Shown here piece by piece: positions 56,001 through 64,000 of a DNA stretch of 64,000 bases (positions are counted from its first letter, which is position 1; each line of letters starts with the position of its first letter). The position numbers and the translations under genes were made by a program. The DNA lies in contig CM030366.1 in assembly GCA_017893485.1 (NCBI GenBank), positions 98,639,085-98,703,084 on the forward strand. The letters are read 5' to 3'. Origin of the DNA: Hemerocallis citrina. Taxonomy: Eukaryota > Streptophyta > Magnoliopsida > Asparagales > Asphodelaceae. A model generated the notes under the pieces. That model saw only the letters and a program-made list of their open reading frames with translations. It was not told where the DNA came from and ran no database searches.

Positions 56001-56431
56001 CTACCCCTTCATGCACAATTGCACGTGCATGTGCAATGAATGTGCCTCTCCATGCACCCCTAGTTACTAAATGTTCATGTGTAATTAATTAATTTGTTAC
56101 AAAAACAAGTCTACCCCACAAGTTGTCTCATTTAAATGAGAATAAACTAATGGGCTTACTTTAGTGGGCTAAGAATCAATGAGCTCTTAATTTATTTAAT
56201 TAATTTAATTAATTTAATTAGTGTGAGCTAGAATTAAACAATTAGGCCTTTAAGAATTAATAATAGCTACTCATAGGCTTTAATTTAATTAAAAGAGAAG
56301 AAATAAATACTTGTTCATGCCATGAGAATAAATAAATTTTAAGGGTAAATGTACATAAATTTACACGTGCAAAATACGTGAAACAAAACAAAACTCATAT
56401 TTAATTATAAATGAAAATTCAGGATGTTACA
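53061..56431 (-). mobile_element. Solo LTR of Element I family in array A
   Basis: A 3371-bp LTR with ends TGTAACACCCCGAATTTC and GGATGTTACA, flanked by the exact duplication GGCTC (53056-53060 and 56432-56436). It is homologous to Element I LTRs along its length but clearly diverged. No internal region is present. It also retains the paired tRNA-like motifs. Confidence 0.92.
54480..54700 (-). promoter_or_regulatory. tRNA-like motifs in the solo LTR
   Basis: The minus strand has TAGCTCAGCGG (about 54690-54680) close to GGGTTCGAGTC (about 54668-54658), and a second B-box-like GGTACGAATCC (about 54499-54489). They lie at the place equivalent to Element I modules 1 and 2. A/B spacing in the first pair is shorter than in a tRNA. 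Confidence 0.4.
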
Positions 56432-56436
56432 GGCTC

Positions 56437-56712
56437 GGAATAGCTACCGACCGTCGAGTCCCCCAAACTTGTTGTAAAAGCTAGGGGATGGCTCGATGTC
56501 ACTGCCGAGTGTCAAGCCCCCCTAGCTTGCTATAAAAGCTAGAGGATGGCTCGGGATTGCTACCGACCGTCGAGCCCCCAAGCGTGCTGTAAAAGCTAGG
56601 GGATGGTTCGAGGTCACTGCCGAGCGTTGAGCACCTCAGCTTGCTGTAAAAGCTAGGGGATGGCTCGGAATCGCTACCGATTGTCGAGCCCCCAAGCTTG
56701 CTGTAAAAGCTA
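56437..56712. repeat. Tandem array A, part 2
   Basis: About five further copies of the 57-base unit, continuing array A after the solo LTR and up to the hAT-like insertion. Confidence 0.92.
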
Positions 56713-56720
56713 GGGGATGG

Positions 56721-58216
56721 CCAAGGCCAGCCCAAGGCCCAAGCGACCAAAGCAATGGCTTTAGGCCTCTAATTTTTTTTATATATAATATATATAGTGA
56801 AAAGGCCTCTTAGAGTACTGGTTGTCTCTTTAATTTCCAAAAAAATATTTCCTTTTGATTTTCCAAAAGGCCTCTTACTCACTTAGAGTCTGCTCTTTAA
56901 TTCTCTAAAACGCCCGTTAGAGAACCAAGAGCCTCTTTGCCCCTTAGAGACTTTTGGTTTCCCAACTGATTATTATAAGCTTTCATTTCCAATTTCCAAA
57001 AAATATGCCTCTGACTCTCTGTTGTAGCATACAACTAATTCCAACAAAAGGATATTTCCATTGCTTTAAAAATGTTAACGTCTCTTAATTAGTCTATGGT
57101 GGTATTTCCTTGTGGTATCATTTGCATTTAATAGATTGTACCTATTCTAGTCCAGATGAAGAGCTTTGTTTGATCTTCCTCGGCAAAACTTGCGTACTTG
57201 GTGGTTAAAAACATTGCTCTGATTGGTAGTTTTCCATATTGTAATCTGGTACAGGAAAATTGGGATTAACATATAATCTTTGTAGCATGCCATGGTGAAG
57301 TAGAAAGAGAAGTATGTGCAAATATGTTGTTACCGATATTTGATAACATCAACTGCTTGTTTGCATGTCAAGCCTAAAACATCCCATGTGCGATATGTGC
57401 TCGTCATTTCTTCGATTCACCTCACCTGATGGTGAATCATATACCTCATCCTATCTACAAAACCCTTGTAACATACATAGAAGCACGCAAAGAGATGTCT
57501 AAATCTTCCACCCTCTTAACAATATGGATAAGGGTATCCAGATTTGTCTCCATAGTTTTTTCACTTACGATCTGAGCTAGTCAAAACTTTTTCTAGCTAG
57601 CCCAAGCAAAGTTCTCAATATCAAATATTGAATTTTGAGGTTGTGTCGGCGTAGGAATTTTCATTTCAAATTTAAAGATATTTAATGAATATCAGAGTGG
57701 CATGTCGGTCTAAATATATCTCTTATATATGATCTACACACACACACACACTATGTTTTCACAATATCATAGTTGTAACTTAAGCAATATTGATTACAAC
57801 CCAAATAAGTGAATTTAGCATGAAACATGCAAAAATAAATGAAGAGTGCAATATTCCCATACATAGTATATCAATATAATCACAATGCAAACAAGCAATT
57901 ACTACTATATAAACAACTGGATTGGGTTGGTTTTTGGAAGTTTCTATTGTCAAAACCTCCCCATCTCTCTAATTTAAAGACCAACCTGATAATAGAAAAT
58001 ATCAGCCGAAAATTAAATGGATTGGCTTTATTATCAATTGAAAAAGATTAAATGAAATTGATTACAATAATATAATAAATAATTTTGCATCTCAAAAAGT
58101 ACGAAAGATAACATTTAAATAAAAGTATATTAATTTTAACAAAATATTATTATAAGCTTTTAAAAGGCCTCATTTCAGAGTTCGCTTTAGGCCTCCATAA
58201 GTGTTGGGTCGGCCCT
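56721..58216. mobile_element. hAT-like element, 1.5 kb, 8-bp TSD
   Basis: Flanked by GGGGATGG on both sides (56713-56720 and 58217-58224), an 8-bp duplication within array A. The ends are CCAAGGCCAGCCCAAGG and GTTGGGTCGGCCCT, imperfectly inverted. The right ~170 bases match 2600-2777. The left part carries the repeat shared with 1460-1840. The 70-residue frame at 57839-58051 has no recognisable domain, and no transposase is present. A short (CA)n lies near 57738. Confidence 0.78.
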
Positions 58217-58224
58217 GGGGATGG

Positions 58225-58790
58225 CTCGGGATCGCTACCGACCGTCGAGCCCCCAAGCTTGCTGTAAAAGCAAGGGGATGGCTCGAGGTTACTGCAAAGC
58301 GTCGAGCCCCCCAGCTTGCTGTAAAGCTAGGGGTGGCTTGGAATCACTACTGAGCGTCAAACCCCAAAGCTTGTTGTAAAAGCTAGGGGGTGGCTTGAGG
58401 TCAATGCCGAGTGTCGATCCCCCCAGCTGGCTATAAAAGCTAGGGGGTGGCTCGAAATCGCTGCCGAGCATCGAGCTCCAAAGCTTGCTGCAAAAGCTAA
58501 GGGATGGCTCGAGGTCAATGCCGAGCGTCGAGCCCCCAGCTTGCTATAAAAGCTAGGGGTGGCTCGGAATTGCTGCCGAGCGTCGAGCCCCCAAGCTTGC
58601 TGTAAAAGCTAGGGGATGGCTCGAGGTTACTGTCGAGCATCGAGCCCCTAGCTTGCTGTAAAAGCTAGGGGATGGCTCGGGATTGCTACCGACCGTCGAG
58701 GCCCCAAGCCTGCTATAAAAGCTAGGGGATGTCTCAAGGTCACTACCAAGCGTCGAGCACCCCAACTTGTTGTAAAATCTAGGAAGTTGT
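58225..58790. repeat. Tandem array A, part 3
   Basis: About ten copies of the 57-base unit ending next to the antisense gene's leader. With parts 1 and 2 the array held about two dozen units before insertions. Confidence 0.92.
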
Positions 58791-59050
58791 ATATGATGCT
58801 GATGCCACGTGGGTGGAATTTGAGGCATTTAAAATCCTAGTGGCCGTTAGATCTTGATGATCAAGATTAGACGATGAGGATTTTGATGCTGAATTCGAGG
58901 AGTCATTTTCACTCAATAAATCCCCCACTCCCCACTCCATTTTTTACTTTGCCTTCTTTCTCTAAAAGCTGGAGCTTCTCTTTCTAACCAGCCGGCGGTG
59001 ACTTTTACGGTGATCAGTCCATTTACTATATTCAGGTTAGTACTTTCTTT
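58791..59050 (+). promoter_or_regulatory. Upstream region of the antisense gene
   Basis: Single-copy-like sequence between array A and the coding trace. It has a TATA-like TCAATAAATCCCCC (about 58913) and then a pyrimidine-rich leader and ATATTCAG|GTTAGTAC, a possible splice donor near 59035. The assignment as promoter is inference. Confidence 0.35.
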
Positions 59051-60183
59051 TGTAATGTCACGCTCTTAGTCCAGCTCCGAAGCGAGTTCTTGTGGTCGGG
59101 ATGAGTGGGATCGCGAGTCGGACTCCACATTCTAGGATACGGATGATCAGGTTTTGGACGTGGTCCCCCTCCAAAGTCGTAATCCGGAGGTGGTAGAGGC
59201 TTTGGGCGAGGAAGATGAGGAAGGGGAGGCAGGAGCAGGGAGGAGCGAAGGGAGAGGAAGAGGAGGTGGAGCACGGAGGAGCTGAGGGAGAGGAAGATAA
59301 GGAAGGAGATAAGGGAGGAGAGGTTCTTCCCCCTCGCGCCCCTCTGTCGACACCATCTCCGCCGAAGGCATCTCGTATCCGTAAGAAGATGAGGAAGTGG
59401 CTCTACCGGATAGTTCGAGGACACCAGATGAGTTCGAACCAAAACATGGGCTCGACGTCCCCTACTACAAGAAACTCGGGTCGATCAGGATGTATCCTGA
59501 CGACGTAGAAGACTTGGTCCAATTCAACGTGGAGGTGCCTTCGTCTGGCCGGCTCCAGATACGGATGGACTACATCTAGTGTGTGTTGAAGGCCGATTAT
59601 CTGCCTATAATAAGGGCCAGTTACTTCATTCCTCAGGATTACGAGCTGATGGTTCCAAGCCCTGGTCTCCGTCCCACCATCGAGTTGGCCCTCGACTTTT
59701 GCATGTTTCCCATTGAGTTGCCACTGCACCCATTCATTAAGAGGGTGTTGAGGTAGGGGGAGCTATACCCAATGCAATACAGCCCCAACTCGTGGAAGTA
59801 GTTGGTCTGCTTCATTCTGAAATGCGAGGAGAAGAAGGTCCCTCTGAAGTTGAAGTACTTCTGGGCTGTCCTAGGGGTGAGATCGCTCAGAGATATAGAG
59901 GGCATATTCTACATATCCCCCACCCTTACAAGAGGGTCGTGCATGGCCATCCAGATTCCATAAAGGGGTGGATGGAGAATTACTTCGTAGTCAAGAGCGA
60001 GGTGCCTTGGAAAATTCCTACAGTCTGGAACTTCTACAAGCCGAACCACAAACCCCCAAGGCGGAGGAACTTGACGGAGGCGGAGTGGGCTGATGTGGAC
60101 AAAATTGTAGTGGCACAGCATCGGTTGGCCGCGCGTGTCAGAGATACACCTAGCCTGAGCCGGACTGAGCCCAGCCGACCCCT

Positions 60184-60249
60184 GTATGTTTTTATTTTAT
60201 TCTTATCTAAGTTTCTGCTTTCGTATTAACATTCTATTTTTCTCCGCAG
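60184..60249 (+). other. Intron 1 of the antisense gene
   Basis: The donor GTATGT at 60184 and the acceptor TTTTTCTCCGCAG ending at 60249 enclose a 66-base T-rich segment. It separates two coding exons, supporting splicing on the plus strand. Confidence 0.65.
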
Positions 60250-60688
60250 TGATGGACCCATCGAAGCTCGAGGCGAGGAAGGCCCTACTGGTGCTGGCCC
60301 AGAAAAAGAGGGCTGAGAAGGCAGCATCGGTGGCGGGACCAGTCCAGGGGGCAGCGCAGGTCTCTTCGGAGCTGCCCTCTAAGAAGTCGAAGAAAAGCCA
60401 CTCGTCCTGTGAGGTGAAAGAGTTGTGGCTGAGCTCAAGTAGCTGAAAGGTTATCGAGGTTCTGAAGTCTGGGACCCTCGCTATCCATCCCGATGCCCGA
60501 CAGATGGTGGGCGAGAGAGGCCTAAGGCCATTCACCCCGGACTGGGCGGTCAAGGAGGGAGATTCGCTGGACGAGGGCCCGATCTCTATGGAGGTGGTAG
60601 ATAAGCTCGCCACGGCCGCGACCGGGCTATCCTGGTGACCGAGACTACAGAGATGGCCTACATGAAGTGGGATCAAGCTCAAGTAGTG

Positions 60689-60761
60689 GTAAGTGTTGGT
60701 TTGTTGTCTGTATTCTTTTTGCGCTGGGCATTCTGTTCTGACTCTTTTCTATCTCGACCAG
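60689..60761 (+). other. Intron 2 of the antisense gene
   Basis: A consensus donor, GTAAGT, at 60689 and the acceptor CTATCTCGACCAG ending at 60761, with a T-rich middle. Coding resumes as KLMTGTQLKRCLEKEVDTE, a coiled-coil-like stretch. Confidence 0.65.
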
Positions 60762-61200
60762 AAACTGATGACCGGGACACAGCTGAAGAGGTGCCTGGAG
60801 AAGGAGGTCGACACCGAGAAGCGGAATGCCGATTGGTACCTTCGAGAAGCGAAGTAATTGAGGGTCGAGCTGACGAATGCTCAGGGGGTGGCACAGGCCT
60901 TCCAAGCCGACCTCGCCTATCAATAGGACCAGCATCTCTGCGAATTGGCAGCTGGTTCAGGGGAAAGGCGGCAGCGGATTACGATGAGCTGGCGATGGCA
61001 GCCTCGGAGGAGTTGATGACCGCCCAAGACGAGGCGTATGATAGGGCGAAGGAGCATTTTCTACTCCTTTACCCTGAGGTAAAAATCGACCATCTCCATT
61101 ATATGTGGGAGCCCGCCGTGCATCCGCTCACCCCCGATGGCGAGGGAGATGAGGCTCCGAGGAACCCCTACTTGAGAAGGAAGCGGGGGGTGCGATAGCC

Positions 61201-62043
61201 GACGAAGAGGTGCAGATCCCCCCCTCCAAAGTAGTTAAAATATATTTCTCTTTTTGTATTTGCCGAACGCCGACTGGCCACCGCCTTTTGTAACTAATTT
61301 TTGAATTAATACAATGATGTTTTTGGCCAACCTTCTATGACTTTTTGTTTTTGGAGAGCTTTTTTAGTGAATCGTCATTTCCTTCCCTTTTTGCCAGATG
61401 AACGAGACCCTAGGCGTCGACCTCAGTTCCGCCGAGGTCTAGCGACTTCAGAATAGGCTAGAGTCCAAGGAGAGCGTCTTGATCTGCTATCGCAAGCAGG
61501 TCCGTGATCGAGAAGCCACGGTAAGCTATTTCATGAACAAGTCTAAGGTGCTCAGCTTAGAGGCGGCAGGCCTGAAGAAGGCTATAGCCGATCGGGACTG
61601 GGAGAGTGCCGAGACGAACTAGTCAATATCTGATGCTTCCACCAGGCGACAGACCTCCGAGTCCGTTCTTCGTGAGGTTGTGGTTGAAAAGGAGCTGGAG
61701 ATTCAGAGATGAAAAGTCATGCTAGGCACAGGTCGGTCTCGGTTCGGCCATCTTGGGGGAGGAGGCCCCTCTGTTTTAGGTTCCTTCGCCGACCCTCTAT
61801 TTGGAGATGGTGAGGCCTACTGATGCGCAGAGCTCCATTGTTGGGATGTCTACATTAGCGATGTCGGTGGTGCCAGACGAGCACATCGAAGGACGTACCC
61901 GCTCGGTGGGGCTCGACATGGTCCGTGTTGGCCAAAAAATCCCTAAGGGAAGCCCCAAGGGATATACTTAGGTTGAGGTTAGCGGAAGCAATGTAATAAC
62001 TTTCCTTGTACTGTGGCCTTTCAAGGCGTTTGTGATGAATAAA
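61201..62043 (+). pseudogene. Antisense gene, C-terminal exons and poly-A signal
   Basis: A third acceptor, CCCTTTTTGCCAG, ends at 61397 and is followed by coding for NETLGVDLSSAEV, a TAG, then RLQNRLESKESVLICYRKQV and VLSLEAAGLKKAIADRDWES, a coiled-coil pattern. A donor GTAAGC lies at 61521. Further stops are at about 61620 and 61710. An AATAAA signal at 62038-62043 lies just before array B. Exon joins in this part are not all resolved. Confidence 0.5.
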
Positions 62044-62089
62044 AAATGATTTTTCCTTCCCTCCTTATTTTGTAAGAGAGATGGACGCT

Positions 62090-63190
62090 GTGCGTAGTGC
62101 AAGCCGAGTGTCGGGCCCCGTCTTGTAAGAAAGTTGGTGGTTCAGGATCTTTGCCGAGCGCCTAGCCCATTAAGCTTGAGAAAGCTAGGGTGTATGGCTC
62201 GAGGTTAATGCCGAATGTCGAGCTCTTGTGCTCTGTAAAAGAGTTAGGAAGTGGTTCGGGATCATTACCGGTGCCTATCCCATAAAGCTTGAGAAAGCTA
62301 GGGTATGGCTCGAGGTTAATGCCGAATGTCGAGCTCCTGTGCTCTGTAAAAGAGTTGGGATGGGGTTCGGGATCATTACCGAGTGCCTAGCTCATAAATC
62401 TTGAGAAAGCTAGGGTATGGCTCGAGGTTAATGCCGAATGTCGAGCTCTTGTGCTCTGTAAAAGAGTAGCCCATAAAACTTGAGAAAGCTAGGGTATTGC
62501 TCGAGGTTAATGCTGAATGTAGAGCTCATGTGCTCTGTAAAAGAGTTAAGAAGTGGTTTAGGATCATTACTGAGCGTGTATCCCATAAAGGTTGAGAAAG
62601 CTAGGGTATGGCTTGAGGTTAATGCCGAATGTCGAGCTCCTATGCTCTGTAAAGGAGTTAGGATGTGGTTCGGGATCATTACTGAGCACCTAGCCCATAA
62701 AGCTTGAGAAAGCTAGGGTATGGCTTGAGGTTAATATCGAATGTCAAGCTCATGTGCTTTGTAAAAGAGTTAGGATGTGGTTCGGGATCATTACCGAGCG
62801 CCTAGCCTATAAAGCTTGAGAAAGCTACGGGATGGCTCGAGTTTAATGCTGAATGTCGAGCTCTTGTGCTGTGTAAAAGAGTTAGGATGTGGTTCGGGAT
62901 CATTACCGAGTGCTAGCCCATAAAGCTTGAAAAAGCTAGGGTATGGCTCGAGGTTAATGCCGAATGTCGAGCTCCTATGCTCTGTAAAAGAGTTAGGATG
63001 TGGTTCGGGATCATTACCGAGTGCCTAGCCCACAAAGCTTGAGAAAGATAGGGTATGGCTTGAGGTTAATGCCGAATGTTGAGGTACTGTGCTCTGTAAA
63101 AGATTTAGGATATGGTTCGGGATCATTACCAAGCGCCTAGCCCATAAAGCTTGAGAAAGCTAGGGTATGGCTCGAGGTCAATGCCGAAAG
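62090..63190. repeat. Tandem array B (112-bp dimeric unit)
   Basis: About ten copies of a ~112-base unit. Its halves read AAGCTTGAGAAAGCTAGGGT-ATGGCTCGAGGTTAATGCCG and GTAAAAGAGTTAGGATGTGG-TTCGGGATCATTACCGAGCG. Each half resembles one of the two alternating unit types of array A, so B is a dimerised relative of A. It lies between the antisense gene and integrase. Frames within it are artefacts. Confidence 0.92.
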
Positions 63191-63324
63191 TAGAGCTGGA
63201 GGCACCGAGTTTGCTTGCACAAAATTAGAACAAGAAAGGAATGAAACAGAGTTACACATTTTATTTACACAAAAAAAGTGGGGCACATGGTGCCGATTAC
63301 ATGAGTTTCTGTTACACAAGGAGT
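63191..63324. other. Junction between array B and integrase
   Basis: About 130 bases of AT-richer single-copy sequence (GAACAAGAAAGGAATGAAAC) after the last array unit. It is the 3' untranslated start following the pol stop codon. Nothing else is seen. Confidence 0.5.
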
Positions 63325-64000
63325 TCAGTCGTCCCCTTCGAGAAACTTGATGAGGTGTTCTGTGTTCCAGGGCCTCTTTATGATCCTGCCTCCTAGGTCT
63401 GTGAGTCGGTACGTGTCAGGACCCTCCCAATTAGGGACCAATTTTCTCTTTTTACCGGGGTCGAATACTGCTAGCTTCCGAAGCACGAGGTCACCAAGCT
63501 TGATGTTGGTGGGGCAGACCTTCTTAACTTCTCGATCCGTTGTTGGTATATGCTTCTTCTGATGGCGGATTTTTCCCTGACCTCATCGATTAGATCCAAG
63601 TTGGCTCTGAGGCCCGTTGAGTTGTTCTCTTCGTCGAAGGCCATGATCCTAGGCGAAGGGAGCCTGATCTCTTGGGGGATAACTGCCTCTGTGCCGTAGG
63701 TTAGGTTGAAAGGGGACTCGCCCATGGGGTTTCTCTTCATCGTCCGGTGCGCCCAGAGTACGCTTAGCAACTCATTGACCCACAACTCCTTTGATGAATT
63801 ATCCAACCACTTCTTGAGGCCGTCAAGGATTTGACGGTCCGTGTTCTTGGTCTGGCCATTTGACTTGGGGTGACATATCGATGAGAAGTGCTGCTGGATG
63901 CCGATGTCTTCGCAGAACTTTCGAAAGTTTTGGTCTATGAATTGGGTCCCGTTGTCTGTGATGAGTACGTGGGGGATCCCGAACCGGCAGATGATGTTCT
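63325..64000 (-). pseudogene. pol: Tat integrase, C-terminal part (runs off the window)
   Basis: Coding on the minus strand from the window edge: FGIPHVLITDNGTQF (second catalytic Asp), FSSICHPKSNGQTKNTDRQI (the family has QTENTN, so the catalytic Glu is Lys here), then LLSVLWAHRTMKRNPMGESP, FNLTYGTEAVIPQEI and a lysine/arginine-rich linker. A frameshift near 63505 moves the reading to NIKLGDLVLRKLAVFDPGKK and RPWNTEHLIKFLEGDD, ending at the stop 63325-63327. The motif set is that of Tat/Athila-type gypsy integrases. No chromodomain is present, unlike Elements I and II. Confidence 0.85.

Larger units (their letters stand above)
59051..61200 (+). pseudogene. Antisense gene in Tat element, gypsy-type 'transposase' domain
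   Basis: Plus-strand coding trace opposite to the element's pol. Readable parts are an acidic N-terminus, PYYKKLGSIRMYPDDVEDLV (about 59460-59520), IRASYFIPQDYELMVPSPGL (about 59600-59660), LALDFCMFPIELPLHPFI, LKLKYFWAVLG and KGWMENYFVVKSEVPWKIP (about 59965-60020). This is the plant domain catalogued as putative gypsy-type transposase (PF04195). Downstream exons carry DPSKLEARKALLVLAQKK and a coiled-coil part. Stops at 59578, 59754 and 59799 and a frameshift near 59930 make it a pseudogene. At least two short introns are evident. The protein's function is not established. Confidence 0.7.
51349..64000 (-). mobile_element. Tat-type Ty3/gypsy element, 3' half
   Basis: A minus-strand gypsy element whose 5' half lies beyond the window. 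Visible from its 3' end are the LTR, polypurine tract, tandem array A, an antisense gene, tandem array B and the integrase. Extra antisense ORFs between pol and the 3' LTR and tandem repeats in the 3' untranslated part are known traits of the plant Tat lineage (Ogre, Retand, Grande-like). Two later insertions, a solo LTR and a hAT-like element, sit in array A. Confidence 0.8.

Noticed and set aside
59032..59442. 136-residue minus-strand Pro/Leu-rich frame
   Set aside because: Shadow of the GAG-rich acidic exon of the antisense gene on the plus strand.
62090..63190. CRISPR-like array
   Set aside because: Units are contiguous ~112-bp tandem repeats with no unique spacers, in a plant retrotransposon; no cas genes.

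Overview
This is a repeat-dense stretch of a plant nuclear genome, almost certainly a flowering plant. The evidence is chromodomain Ty3/gypsy elements primed by initiator Met-tRNA, a Tat-type gypsy element with an antisense intron-containing gene, plant-type L1 and RTE LINEs, A/T-inserting Helitrons, MITEs, and a decayed pararetrovirus-like (Caulimoviridae-type) block. I found no convincing single-copy host gene, rRNA, real tRNA gene or CRISPR array. I cannot name the species. Identity statements are by eye, not from computed alignments.

Layout. 1-3.9 kb: fragments of DNA elements, namely a gypsy-type LTR fragment, a 166-bp mini-Helitron, a Mutator-type MITE with a 9-bp target duplication, hAT-like elements, and a palindromic MITE split by a hAT-like insert. 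3.99-21.8 kb: a four-level nest. Helitron A was entered by an RTE LINE (10-bp duplication), which was entered by an LTR that is now solo (5-bp duplication), which was entered by a nearly complete chromodomain gypsy element, Element I (5-bp duplication). 22-28.2 kb: a decayed L1-type LINE on the minus strand. 28.7-30.3 kb: an LTR fragment and Helitron B, a relative of Helitron A with huge microsatellites.

31.7-51.1 kb: a minus-strand pararetrovirus-like block. It reads, in coding order, capsid with zinc knuckle, movement-protein-like domain, two successive retropepsin-like domains, RT, RNase H and a second unidentified ORF. It is bracketed by inverted copies of a short motif, and its second ORF is interrupted by Element II, an 11.6-kb chromodomain gypsy element with 3.3-kb LTRs.

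51.35-64 kb (running off the window): the 3' half of a minus-strand Tat-type gypsy element. It has a 3' LTR, polypurine tract, a 57-bp tandem array (itself broken by a solo LTR and a hAT-like element), an antisense pseudogene with introns, a second array of a related 112-bp dimeric unit, and the end of integrase.

How the parts work together. Element I keeps near-identical LTRs, PBS, PPT, TSD and a recognisable protease-RT-RNase H-integrase-chromodomain pol, but has no gag. A 156-aa acidic coiled-coil ORF occupies the gag position, so any mobility would need gag supplied in trans. Its LTRs carry two tRNA-like A-box/B-box modules. The elements most worth follow-up are this gag-less element, the pararetroviral block with its unusual domain order and tandem proteases, and the array-flanked antisense gene of the Tat element.
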